DNA from: Ochromonas danica
Lineage: Eukaryota; Sar; Chrysophyceae; Chromulinales; Chromulinaceae
Length of the DNA stretch: 64,000 bases
Direction of reading: 5' to 3'
NCBI GenBank assembly: GCA_015146655.1
Contig: VKHL01000014.1
Location: 62,001 to 126,000, forward strand
The notes below the pieces were generated by a model. The model saw only the letters and a program-made list of their open reading frames with translations, was not told the origin of the DNA and made no database searches. Both the position numbers and the translations under genes were made by a program. Positions 10,449-23,100 of the stretch are shown piece after piece (positions within the stretch are counted from its first letter, which is position 1; each line of letters begins with the position of its first letter).

Positions 10449-13400
10449 TCATTTTCGTTTCAATGCGTTGGCCACGCTAATAAGTGATGGATTGGTGGAA
10501 GTAGAAGAATGGATAACAGCAACAGGTGCTGGAGAAATCTCTCCAACCGCTGCATTATTAGAATTTTCACGAACATCTGTCATGCTTGAAGAAGGATAAA
10601 TTCTACTCTGGCCTCGTCGATTGCTAGCTCGTGTGGATAAGGCAGCTTGTGACTGCGATGAAAATCGCTTGGTCTGTTCCATCAAGGAAGCAATATTACT
10701 GAGCATGAGGTTGAGATCTTCTTGGCCATCTCTCCTCGCAACCTTAGAGGAAGCCGAAAACCTTGTTCCTTTCCTGTCTGGAACAGAGCTTAGGTGTCTT
10801 TGATTCTGAAAAGGTACAGGTTTGCCATATGGTTGCTGAATGTTAACGGGCCCATCCTGTTGATTCATTCATCCATCATGATTGATTTGTAAGTGCACAG
10901 TGAGGGAATTGACTCCAAAGTCTAGTTGCTTACCTGAATTCCATGAGGCTTATCGAATCCTACTGGTTTAATGGAAAGCACAAAGACACGATCGCATGAA
11001 GCAAGAATAGTATCTTTGGGAGGATTGGTGAAAACAAATGAGGATTCACTTGCTGAAGGTTGGAAGCTGTCTCCTTTCTCTTTTGTCCCTCGTAACAGTC
11101 CTAAAGGAATCATTCCCTGTACGGAAAGATGTTGATACAATGCTCCATAAGTATTGCCACCTAGATTATCTGGTATAGCAATTTGATACAGACAGCTTCC
11201 TTTGATCGAATTCACTCGACTTGTGTATTGTGCACGAATGTCAGAAATGTGATCCATTGCTTTTGAAGAGATACCAGATATAGAACTTGCATGAGGAGCA
11301 TTGTTTTCTCCGTCAGAAACTTTCAGCTGATTGGTCATAATATTGGCTGCTTCAATGGCCAATTCCGCCTGTTCAGACTGATCGATTCCACTGATAAGTT
11401 CATTCACTACTCTTACTATCAATGGACTATAATAGCTCTATCAAAATCAACATTTTATTGTAAACGAATACAAAACAATTTAACACATTCATGCAATAAT
11501 TATAGAGTTTACCTGACAAATCAAAGAATCCAAAAATGAAGTTGTAAAGAGGTTTCCAGCTGCAAAAGAAAACGCAAAGCGTGGATTATCACAACAATCA
11601 TCACTATTCAATGGGATTTCAGCTTCAAGAGAATTGTCTTGAATATAGACGATATTGGACTGATTAACAACTTCCACCAGAATTTGTGCCTTCTGATTCA
11701 TTCGCTTTACCATTTGAAATGCAAATATGGCATCACAGTCGATTACAGATGCTTCTATATCTGATCGCCTGGTCTTTGTTCCGTCCGCCATAACAACTAC
11801 TTGTGCAGCACGGAAAATACCAGCGCGATATAAAGAACTCTCTTCCAAAAGAGATCCCTGCACTACCAATAACCCTTCAAAGATTGAGATTCTCTGCCAG
11901 ATATGATGAGGAATTGCATCAGGACAGATTATGACAATATAGCGGAAAGTTAGATGTTTGGCTCGTAAAGGACGGATGAAATCAAAAAGGTTACTAAGAC
12001 CTTTACCCAAAACTATCAAATGGTCGCGAAGATGAGGTACCAGATCAAATACAGAATGCTTTACAGTAACTTGTTCCAGAAGAACAGCTTGTTCAGGAGA
12101 AATATAATGATTCTTGTTAAAATGATTATCTCTTAATTGAGTTAGGATTTCTTCATAATTCTTGGAGCGAACACGATATTCTTGTACAGTTGTTCGCTTT
12201 AATAAATCCCATTTACTCATAGTATGTTTTCCAGATGCAGAAAAACTAGTCAAGAGAGCATTAGTAGAACTCTCATCACAACCACTTCGACTACTAAGGT
12301 TACTTCCAAAATGCAAAATACCTAACGTTGGTTGAGAATAGGAAGCTCGTAATAACGATCCTCTTCCATCAATAAGATTGCCAAATTTTCGACCAATCTG
12401 TCGAATATGAGAGAAATCGAATATCGTGAAATTGGAATCATCTCCAAACGATAAATCGGACGAAGCTTGATTTTTAGCAATAACAAATGCTTTAATTGAG
12501 AACTCTGTTCTTGAAGGGATCAGAAAGTCAGCAGGATTGAGAACTAAACGAGAATGTTTACTGCTACCATCTTGTAAATCTGTAATTTCTAATGCAAACA
12601 AAACTACACCAACTCGATTGTATAATTCATAGGAGAGATCACAGAAGGGAACACCTTCAAAAGATTCTGCTAGAGTGGTAGTGTAAATCTCCCAACCACA
12701 GCCATGTTCATACTCCCTATGGAAAGCATTTTACTAATGTGAGAACAACTAATGGAAGGATTGACAACGACAACTCTACAATAGAGTGCAAGCTAACCTG
12801 ATCCATTCACCATGACTGAACCTTTGTTGACTATCCTCTTCAAGACAATGTTGCTGGCGCTCAGAAAAAGAGGTAACCAAGTTCATTATTAATGTATTGG
12901 CTCCAGGGCAGACCAAAGCTCTTGCCATGACCCCCATCTTAATTTCGTTGAAGCAAACGATCACATCGTTTTCTTCGACAACTTTGGTATTACTCTTTGA
13001 TAAATGACGACGATTTTCTGGTCGAATCAATTGTGTACAGAATAGCATATCCTCTCTTTGTTGACCACTTAAGTATTTCTTAATACTTAGATTCAGTAAT
13101 ATGGACTTGGCATCCTCCTCATCTGCATTGACTGCAAATTGGTCAGTTAAGATGAAACATGCCTGCGCCTTTTCAACCTGCGCGCGCTTTAGATCTCCCT
13201 CAATCAAGGCAGATCCTTGTAAATAAATCGATACTGCAACATAGCGAGGTTGACACATCAATAAGATGGTATCTGCCGCAGGAGGTGAGGGAAAGAGAAG
13301 AACAGCACACAGATCACCATTCTCATGATCTTCATGGAAGAGCTCTTCAAACAATTGTTGCAAAGAGACAGAGGAAAAATCACCACAAATAACAATATGT

Positions 13401-14362
13401 TTGCTATTCTTTCCTTTTGGTGTGTAGGCCGCACGCATGTAAACAGTCTGTAAGTTCATTTTCTCAACAAGTTCATTCGTTACTTTGGGCACGGAAATGA
13501 TGGCAAACCCAATCATCACCATCGCAACGAATCTCCCTGGTATTGTATGCGGATAGATATCTCCATATCCAACAGTTGATATGGTAACCCATACATAATA
13601 TGTCCAATTGTGAAAGGCGAAAGGTGAGATCTCCTTCTCCAGAAATTGAACCAGAGCAGAGAAAAAGAGAATGAAAACAATGACATTCAGAAAGATCTCC
13701 GCCAAGTAACGAGTGACATTATCTTCAATATAGGCAAATAGAGCCTCAAGCTGTAATGCCCGTAAGATACGTACATTGCTGCAGGCATAGATGAGATAGA
13801 CGACATTGTCACGCACAGAGCTGGAGAGGCTCACGACAGCAGATTGGTCATGACTAAGTGTCATCAATGTGGTGACGATAATAAGAATGTCTAACAGAGA
13901 GAAGAATGATAGACAATAGTTAATCTTTCGATCAGCTAAAAACAACTTTACGATCCAATCGAAGATAAAGAAGATTGCAAAGGATAGTTCCAAGATAGAC
14001 ATCGTGTCTATAGTCTCTGAGCCTCGCAGATACGTGCACACAATGAACTCAATCGAGCTAATGACGCTAATAAAGGTGTTTAATATCGTATAAGAGATAC
14101 CCAGCCAAGAAGTTTCCAACCATTTCTTGCTGGATAAACGAAATCGTTCCCATTGCTCTAACCTACCTTCTGGCTCTTCTTTCCAGTCTTCGAATAAAGA
14201 TCGATAATGATGAAAGCTAGAATATTCTCTTAAGATGCCAAAGATAGAGGAGCCATTCTTGAAGAAAGATGGTGTCGTAGTAACTGAGGAGGAAGGCTTC
14301 TTTCTTGGAGTTTGTCGAGGTGAAGGCGGTAGAAGTGACTTCCTTGATGTGGATAGATCCAT
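10449..14362 (-). CDS. Calcium-activated (BK/Slo-type) potassium channel
   Basis: Voltage- and ligand-gated potassium channel of about 1226 residues. Exons in transcript order are 14362-12798, 12716-11513, 11437-10934 and 10856-10449, with introns of 81, 75 and 77 bases that keep frame. Six hydrophobic segments (about residues 60-300) include an S4-like helix with few arginines (NVRILRAL) and the selectivity filter TISTVGYGDIYP near residue 263. The cytoplasmic part starts with an RCK domain (KHIVICGDFSS) and a second RCK-like unit (RYIVIICPDAIPHHIWQRIS ... GLLVVQGSLLEESSLYRAG). SFLDSLICQ joined to SYYSPLIVRV across intron 2 matches the Slo tail block DSL-x-TYF-P. I find no clear acidic calcium bowl. 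The C-terminal 135 residues are low-complexity. Slo family is well supported; the activating ligand is not. Confidence 0.88.
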
Positions 14363-14539
14363 AATATTTATCCAAATCTATCACTGTATTCCACAGTCAC
14401 AGTCTATTTGATACTCTGATTCTGATTCCTTTGATAACAACAGGAGGTTTTCCGTTTCGAAAATAAGGTAATTGTATAACATTTGTGTAATACCTTAACA
14501 GTAACTGATGGTGTAATAATGAAATAAAATCACCATCCA
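14363..14539. promoter_or_regulatory. Short divergent promoter, potassium channel / DUF707-like gene
   Basis: A 177-base AT-rich gap between divergent starts; no recognised motif. A pyrimidine-rich stretch ending in TATAG just inside the plus-strand gene (14565-14582) could be a 3' splice site, so an upstream mini-exon here is possible. Confidence 0.3.
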
Positions 14540-15532
14540 ATGTATGTTGTATATTTTTGTATTATTTTCTGTCTCTTTATAGAATTGAAAGGTAGATCGA
14601 TAGTTGTATCATCATCTCCTCAAGTGTTTCAGGATAGAAATGAATTCTATCGAGGATTAATTGTTGTTCCAGGATTAGGACGAACTGATCGTTTGTTGAC
14701 AATCCTGCATAATGTGGAAATGCTTGGCTTACAACCTCTTGCTGATCGTCGATATAATCATAGCAATCAATGGGATTGTATAGTCTATATCTATGCAAAT
14801 CGAAGTAATACAGAGTTTTGGAGTAATCGCGCGGCACTTTCTCGTCTAGCGCGTTATTGTGATCTCATGGAACATCCTGACCGTAAAGTCACTGAAAACT
14901 TGAGACTCTTACAACCGGCATTAATACGGTCCTTATATCAATATGTCTTTCTCTTATTGGATGACTGTAGAATCCTGCCTCGTCGACCTTTTGTCCTCCA
15001 CGAAGCAGTGCGACTCTTGCGGTGTAATAACCTCACCGTTCTTTCCCCTCTTATCACTGGAGCCAATCGTGGAGGTGGTCAAAAGTTTCGAAATATCATG
15101 CAAATCTCCGCTCCGCTTGATACAGCTGGCTATGTCTCCAGTTTTGTGGAAATCTTCGCATGGCTAATGACAATGCCTGCCTACTCGGCCCTTTGGGACT
15201 TGCTATGTCCATGGATCAATCCCTATGCATGGGGTTATGACTTTTGGTATAATGGCTATGCTTCTGATCATGTTAAGGGACACAAGATGGGCATTATTAA
15301 TACGTACTCACTTCTACATGATCAAGATGGAGAAGCGACAGCGGCCAAGAACAGAGGCCTCGGTCGCACTGACGACACAAAAATAGAAGTGAAATGGAAT
15401 GCTGTGCTTGCTCAAGAGCGATATTACCGCCAGTATTTGAATACACCTCTTCATCTTTATCGCAAGCATTTTGATATTGCCAACGTCTCTTGGAATGGTG
15501 CGGTGAAGGGATATTTGAAGCATTGCAGTTGA
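14540..15532 (+). CDS. DUF707-like secretory-pathway protein, possible glycosyltransferase
   Basis: 330-residue single-exon protein of unproven function. It begins with a hydrophobic signal or anchor (VVYFCIIFCLFIEL) and a lumenal-type globular domain. The segment LIVVPGLGRTDRLLTILHNV near the start, the acidic FLLLDDCRILP near residue 138 and the C-terminal NPYAWGYDFWYNGYA followed by GIINTYSLLHDQDGEA resemble the arrangement of the DUF707 family (AWGLD-F block plus a late histidine), which is thought to be of glycosyltransferase fold. This is a motif impression, not a search. The ATG at 14540 gives the signal segment; if the CTCTTTATAG at 14572-14582 is a splice acceptor the N-terminus would change. 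It ends 91 bases from the convergent EMAP II-like gene. Confidence 0.55.
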   Translation: MYVVYFCIIFCLFIELKGRSIVVSSSPQVFQDRNEFYRGLIVVPGLGRTDRLLTILHNVEMLGLQPLADRRYNHSNQWDCIVYIYANRSNTEFWSNRAALSRLARYCDLMEHPDRKVTENLRLLQPALIRSLYQYVFLLLDDCRILPRRPFVLHEAVRLLRCNNLTVLSPLITGANRGGGQKFRNIMQISAPLDTAGYVSSFVEIFAWLMTMPAYSALWDLLCPWINPYAWGYDFWYNGYASDHVKGHKMGIINTYSLLHDQDGEATAAKNRGLGRTDDTKIEVKWNAVLAQERYYRQYLNTPLHLYRKHFDIANVSWNGAVKGYLKHCS

Positions 15533-15623
15533 GACATGTCTTATGGGTGCATCTATGCTATACACTGAATAGCAACTAGTCTGAAATCAAAATGAAGTTA
15601 TTGTTTGGGACTATTCTATTCGA

Positions 15624-16427
15624 TTAGGAGATTTTTCCTTTGAGGGAAGCCTTCACCTGACCGACTGAGGTCGTAAAGGGAGTTCCCTTGTAGGTTGCCA
15701 CTCCCTCATCATTTACAAAGAAGTCGTCTGCAATCTTGCTGTAGGCCTTGCTCGCCTTATTGCCAGGCTCCACTGGAGCGGCAGGATGACCTTCAAAGCT
15801 GATGAGCTCTCCCACAGCAGCTCCTTCGGGAGGATCGAGAGGAACCACCTAAATGAATAAGAAAATAAAGTGATTTTCTTTGACTTACCAGGATTTGCAT
15901 TCAAGGGTTACCTGAGTGTGATCACCATTGCTAGCACACAAGAGCATGCCATGAGAGGTGATGCCTTTCAAGGCACGTGGCTTTAAGTTGCAAAGCACGA
16001 TCACTTTTCGATTTAACAAATCTTCAGATTTGCAGAAAGCGACAAGGCCACTGACAATGGTACGTGGCCCAGTAGATTCCCCAACATCCACCTGTTCTAC
16101 GTACAGCGACTCCGCTTCAGGATGTTTGGCTATCTCAACAATCTTTCCTACTCTAATTTCCATCAGAGAAAGCTCAGATAATTTGGCTGGAGCGGCGGGG
16201 ACAGGTTTGGGGGTCTCCGTGCTTTCAACAGTAGACTGAAACAAGGCGGATCTCCAATAATTGCGAACCTGCATCGAATGTCCACTAACTGTCATACGAC
16301 TTGCTACGGAGGCTTTTAAAGCTACACCTCTCAAAGGAGCTTGCAAATAAGCAAACATGGTGGAGAATCCGAAAAGGTTCAGAAAGAACAGCACTGCAAG
16401 TCCTCTCATCTTCACAAAATTGCCCAA
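15624..16427 (-). CDS. EMAP II / Arc1p-like tRNA-binding protein with plastid bipartite presequence
   Basis: About 246-residue protein carrying the tRNA-binding OB fold and C-terminal extension known from EMAP II (AIMP1), Arc1p and the tails of some aminoacyl-tRNA synthetases. Exons are 16427-15912 and 15848-15624, with a 63-base intron. The domain begins near residue 93 ([20 protein letters not shown]), continues with [38 protein letters not shown] and [10 protein letters not shown], and ends with [13 protein letters not shown], which is EMAP II-specific rather than bacterial Trbp111-like. There is no synthetase catalytic domain. The N-terminus has a hydrophobic signal ([17 protein letters not shown]) followed by YLQAPLRG and a Ser/basic stretch, so import into a complex plastid is inferred. 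A TTAACTTAAGAAGGAG word lies 14-29 bases upstream of the ATG. Confidence 0.88.
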
Positions 16428-16440
16428 CCATCACGCTCAT

Positions 16441-16456
16441 CTCCTTCTTAAGTTAA
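16441..16456 (-). promoter_or_regulatory. TTAACTTAAGAAGGAG motif before the EMAP II-like gene
   Basis: On the minus strand this 16-mer lies directly upstream of the ATG at 16427. Its core TTAACTTAAGARG matches the duplicated motif before the NOX gene and the one at 60849-60862. It sits in a 154-base divergent promoter shared with cytochrome b5 reductase. Confidence 0.4.
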
Positions 16457-16581
16457 TACAAGAAACGCGTTTTGCCAGCGCTGCTTTCTCTTCTGTGGTG
16501 GGTGACGAAGATATCGACATCCTTGTGTGGTTCTACCCCATAGTTTGTCTGCTTGTAAAGGAAATCATTTGAAAAGGAGGA

Positions 16582-17542
16582 ATGGAACCTGTTGTGACTG
16601 CTATTGTAGGCTTTGTAATTGCCTTTATTGTTTGGTTTTTCTTTAATCAAAACAAGAAAGCCAAGCGACCTGTGGCCTTAGATCCCAACAACTGGCAGCC
16701 TTTCACTTTGACTGAAGTAGAGACCATTAGTCATGATGTGAAGAAGTTTCGCTTTAGTCTTCCATCAAAGGAGCATGTCCTTGGTTTGCCCATTGGTCAG
16801 CACATTAGCTTCAAGTATACTGACGAGAACGATCGTGAGGTCATTCGCTCTTACACACCAGCCTCTTCTGATGAGGATATTGGTTATGTTGACTTTGTTG
16901 TGAAGATCTACTTCAAAAATGTGCATCCTAAGTTCCCTGAAGGTAACATAATGGACTGATCGCTCCCACTACTCGTGGTGCATGATAAGTAATTGTCATT
17001 GTCGATTGTTTCTGTTTTCAGGTGGAAAGATGAGTCAGTATCTCAATAATTTGAAGATCGGAGATACATTATTAATGAGAGGACCTAAGGGACATCTTAC
17101 GTACAATGGCCAAGGAAAGTTCACTATCAAGAGAAAGACGGACTTTGTCAACTACAAGAAGCGTAAGATTGGAATGGTTGCTGGAGGCACTGGTATCACT
17201 CCTATGCTGCAAGTTATCAACGCTGTCATGCGAGATCCTAATGATCGCACCGAAATGTGGTTGATCTTTGCAAATCAGACGGAAGAGGATATTCTTCTTC
17301 GCAAGGAATTGGAGTCGATAGACAAGAGTCGTCTCCATGTATATTATACCTTGGATCGCCCTCCTGCCAACTGGCAGTATGGAAGTGGCTTTGTCAATGC
17401 TGCTATGTTTAGAGAGCATCTTCCTGCCCCAGGCCCCGATTCTATGTTCTTCGTTTGTGGTCCTCCTCCCATGATCAAGTTCGCCTGTGAGCCCGCTTTC
17501 AAAGAAGTGGGTATCCAGGAAGATGATTGGTTTGCCTTCTAG
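16582..17542 (+). CDS. NADH-cytochrome b5 reductase
   Basis: FAD enzyme that passes electrons from NADH to cytochrome b5 for lipid desaturation and related reactions, anchored on the cytosolic face of a membrane. Exons 16582-16942 and 17022-17542 (79-base intron) give 293 residues, the normal length. An N-terminal hydrophobic anchor (TAIVGFVIAFIVWFFF) precedes the FAD-binding motif RSYTPAS (near residue 91), GGKMSQYLNNL and GPKGHLTYNG, the NADH-binding GGTGITPMLQVI, the CGPPPM motif and a C-terminal Phe (DDWFAF), all in family order. Skipping the intron would truncate the protein before the lipid-facing GGKMSQ block, so the splice is well supported. It lies head to head with the EMAP II-like gene. 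Confidence 0.95.
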
Positions 17543-17742
17543 ATAGTATTAAATAGATCAATGAGTATTTCAACTCGTCTTGAGGGTGCTTTTAACACTC
17601 TAGGTAATGATTAAATACAAAGGATAATGGAAGTTCTACTTCTTTGGTCAGGGCAATGGGTATTAGATTGCAATGCTTAAACATTCCAATTTACCTTCTT
17701 GTCCTACCTCAAAACAATGAACCACCATAGATAATAAATCTG

Positions 17743-19666
<1,924 letters not shown>

Positions 19667-19895
19667 TTTTCTAATTTTTTTCTCTCTGAGAGATGTAAAT
19701 TTGAAAGAGGCTGTTCTCTCGGAATTCAAATGAAAGCAATAGCAGCTGATCAAGCCTATTAGTAAAGAAACACAAAGAATACTTACTACCTAACTATTAG
19801 AATAGAATGGTCTACTAGGCTAATGGACCTTGCTTGACCTTATCCAAGAGATAAAGAAACTCCAGAATATCAAAACTGATTTTGTTTGTTCATGC

Positions 19896-19929
<34 letters not shown>

Positions 19930-20166
19930 CGAGCAACAGACAAAAGACAGACTCTAGAGAGAAAAACGACTATTTCCACGCATCGTAATAACAATTCCTG
20001 CTCTTGCTTTTGCGCGGTTTTTTAGGATAGTTAACTTAACAAGACGTGTGTGTGAAAAGGACGAAACTGTTTGTTTTGTTTTGTTTTGTTGGTCTATGAT
20101 GACATTTATCGAAGTGATGGGTTTAGTTTAGATTCATTCCTTGATTATCTATTAGAATATGGAATA
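19667..20166. promoter_or_regulatory. Divergent promoter, DYRK kinase / giant repeat protein
   Basis: A 500-base gap holding both promoters. It contains an (CAA)11 tract at 19895-19927, a TTTTG-rich stretch near 20069-20091 and TTAACTTAAC at 20031-20040, which resembles the motif seen before other genes here. No stable protein ORF is seen on either strand. Confidence 0.4.
19895..19927 (+). repeat. (CAA)11 microsatellite
   Basis: Eleven perfect CAA units followed by one CAC, in the DYRK/giant-gene divergent promoter. Outside the coding exons as drawn. Confidence 0.95.
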
Positions 20167-23100
20167 ATGATAAAAGGGATGATAAAGTGGTTTCTTGTTC
20201 GCCTATTTCATGTTTTGGTCATTCTGGTATTACAACAGGGTTATGTTGTGACTAGCTTGCAGGTATCACCTGCTTTGATCGATGCTGCCTATAATGCCAG
20301 CGATGGCAACCTTCTCCTATCTTTTAGCAGTTTAATCAATGCTGAGACCTTAAATATCACTGGGATATCTCTTCAAAGTACACAAAACCTAACAACCAAC
20401 TCAACAGGAACTGCTGTAGTTCTGCAGGGAGCCTTTAATAGTTTGAAAGCTCAAGGAAATACGACTACTCTATTAATTATCCTCAAGTCACTAGATTATG
20501 CAAGAGTTTGCTTATCAAAGAGTCTTTGTAGAAGTTTGAATACCACCTTTGTTTCCATAGAGGCTGGCTGTGTGCTCTCTGATTTGGGTGTACCCAATAT
20601 AGGGACGTCCAGACAAAATGCAACCACGGCATCCTCCTTCTTTCCTGACAACATTCCACCGTTCTTTGCTTATTACAGCTTTAATATGGATATTGGATTA
20701 TTAAATCTCACGTTTTCGGAGCCAATCGAAGAATCAACTTTCCAATTGCATGGTCTGACTTTTCAACGTGAGGCCAATATGAAAGTCGCCCCGCAACATC
20801 GAAAGCAACAATGTAATTTGGAAAATAGTGGATCAATGGTTCAGCAGCTCTCTAACTACAATCGAACCATCGTTGCTAGTCTAGGTTACGAGAATTTGAA
20901 TTGTATCAAAGCACAGATGGGGCTTTGCATCTCGCCAGAATCATGTTTTCTTTCCGCATATGCATCGATCGTGAATGATACAAATGGTAACCCATTCAGC
21001 ACGATTGGATTCGACTATTATCGTGGAGTGCAACCAATGAAATATGTGCCTGACTGGAACAGTCCCTACTTACTTTCTTGGAACTTCGATCAGAGAAATG
21101 GAATGATCAGCTTGGTCTTCTCAGAAACAGTTGATGTTGCTTTCTTGAATTATTCCTCGATTATATTGACAAATGGAATCAATGGTACTACCATGCGAGT
21201 GGTGAATCCGGAACTTCTTACCTTTGCTCCCTCCAATGTGGTCCAGTTTATTCTGACTCCACAGCAATTTTATCTCATGCAGTATCACCCTAGCTTCTTC
21301 AAGACTCCAAATACCTCTTACATTATTCTTGAGCAAGGAATGGTAGTTGATACATCTGCTTATCAGCATAAATATTCATCAACCTCAGCAACATTCGAAG
21401 ATCCTATGCGAGTGACTTTCTTCCGAGTGGACGATGTTCCTCCCGAGCTTAAAAGTTTTGAGCTATATTCAGCAAATGGAACGATATATTTCTATTTTTC
21501 TGAGACCGTAAATATTTCTTCGTTTCGTGTGCGATTCATGACCTTGCAGTCAACACAAAATGCTCAGCTTGGGACTGAAATCGTTAACTTCAATTCAAAC
21601 GATGTTTCATCGGTAACTAGCTCCCCAACAGGTTATGAAGTGCAACTTGTGTTGTCAAGTTCTGGAAGGGCAAAGATACAATCATGCATTTATTTAGGGA
21701 GAAGTGCTCAATATACTTTTGTGTCCATTTTGCGACGCTTTGTCTCGGACACTGCTGCAATTCCTAATGCAATAGTTGAGATCAGTAGCTCGAATGCATT
21801 GGAAGCTGCTTTGGTTGTAACAGATGCCACAGCACCTCATTTGGAGTATTGGGCTATCAATATGACCGACAGTGTCTTGACATTGAGATTTTCGAAGCCT
21901 TTAGACTTGACATCTTTCCAGGCTTCAGTTATTACCCTTTCTTCCGATGCTACGATCCCCGTGCTTAGTACTACAAGGACTTATCCTTTGGAAGGCAGCT
22001 TAATCTTAGACAGCGTTGATTCATCGTTGACTGTGCATATCCAACTTTCCAGTTCTGGACAGATTTACTTGAAGAGTTTTACTGATTTCTGTTCATCCAC
22101 AGAGAATTGCTTTATCTCATTTCCGAGCACTTTGGCTGTGAGTGCAGAGTTACACAATATCGAAGGGATTAATGCTGAGCCTGTCAAGGATGAAAGTTTG
22201 GTGAAATGCAATGCTGTTTATGCGGACGATATCTCCCCAGAGCTGTTGTCCTTTGCCATAAATATGAACTCACCTTCACTTTCTATGAACTTTTCCAAGC
22301 CCATTCAATCATTAACGTCTAATTTGACGGCAATTGAGCTTCTGTCAAGCAGTCTAACTTCGAATAACTATTCCTCGGTTGTGCTTTCTGCATATTCCGA
22401 TGTTGACCAAGGAATTGTCAATCAACTTCAAGTTCGACTTAGTGGGCAAGATTATTCAAGAATTATTGATGCTGCACCGCTTTGCACGGCGCTTTCAAAT
22501 TGCAAGTTACGACTTTATTCTAACTTTGCATCGGACATCTTTGGTAATGTTGTGAGAACTGTCACGATTCCTTTGAATGCAAGCAGTTTTATCCCAGATC
22601 AAACCTCCCCGCATCTAATCTCAGTTTACTTGGATCCTTTAAAACAAGTAAATCTGACTTTCATTTTCTCCGAGCCTGTCAATATTTCCTCTGTCAATGG
22701 CTCTTGCCTGGCTTTGGCTTCAACATCAGGAGCCACGTTCCCACTCGATCAAGCTTCGATTCTCACGTTGGATAACATGCCAACCACTCAACTTACCCTA
22801 TCTTTGTCGGCATTGAAGTCGAGATTGACTTTGAGAAATGTAGCAACACAACAATCAAATACTTTTGGCTATGTAGCCATTGGCGGTTGTTTTCGAGATG
22901 CTTCTCCCCAGAAGAACGTTATGGCCAGCATGTCACGTCTTCAAGCTTTAAGAGATGGTTTGCGTTTACTGTCCTTTCGTTTGGACCTCATGAATGGATT
23001 TTTGGATTTGGTATTGACCATACCTATTTCTGTTTCGACAGTTCGCCCGACTTCAATCTCAGTGAAGGCTCCATTCGCTAAGTACTCTCTCACAAGTATA

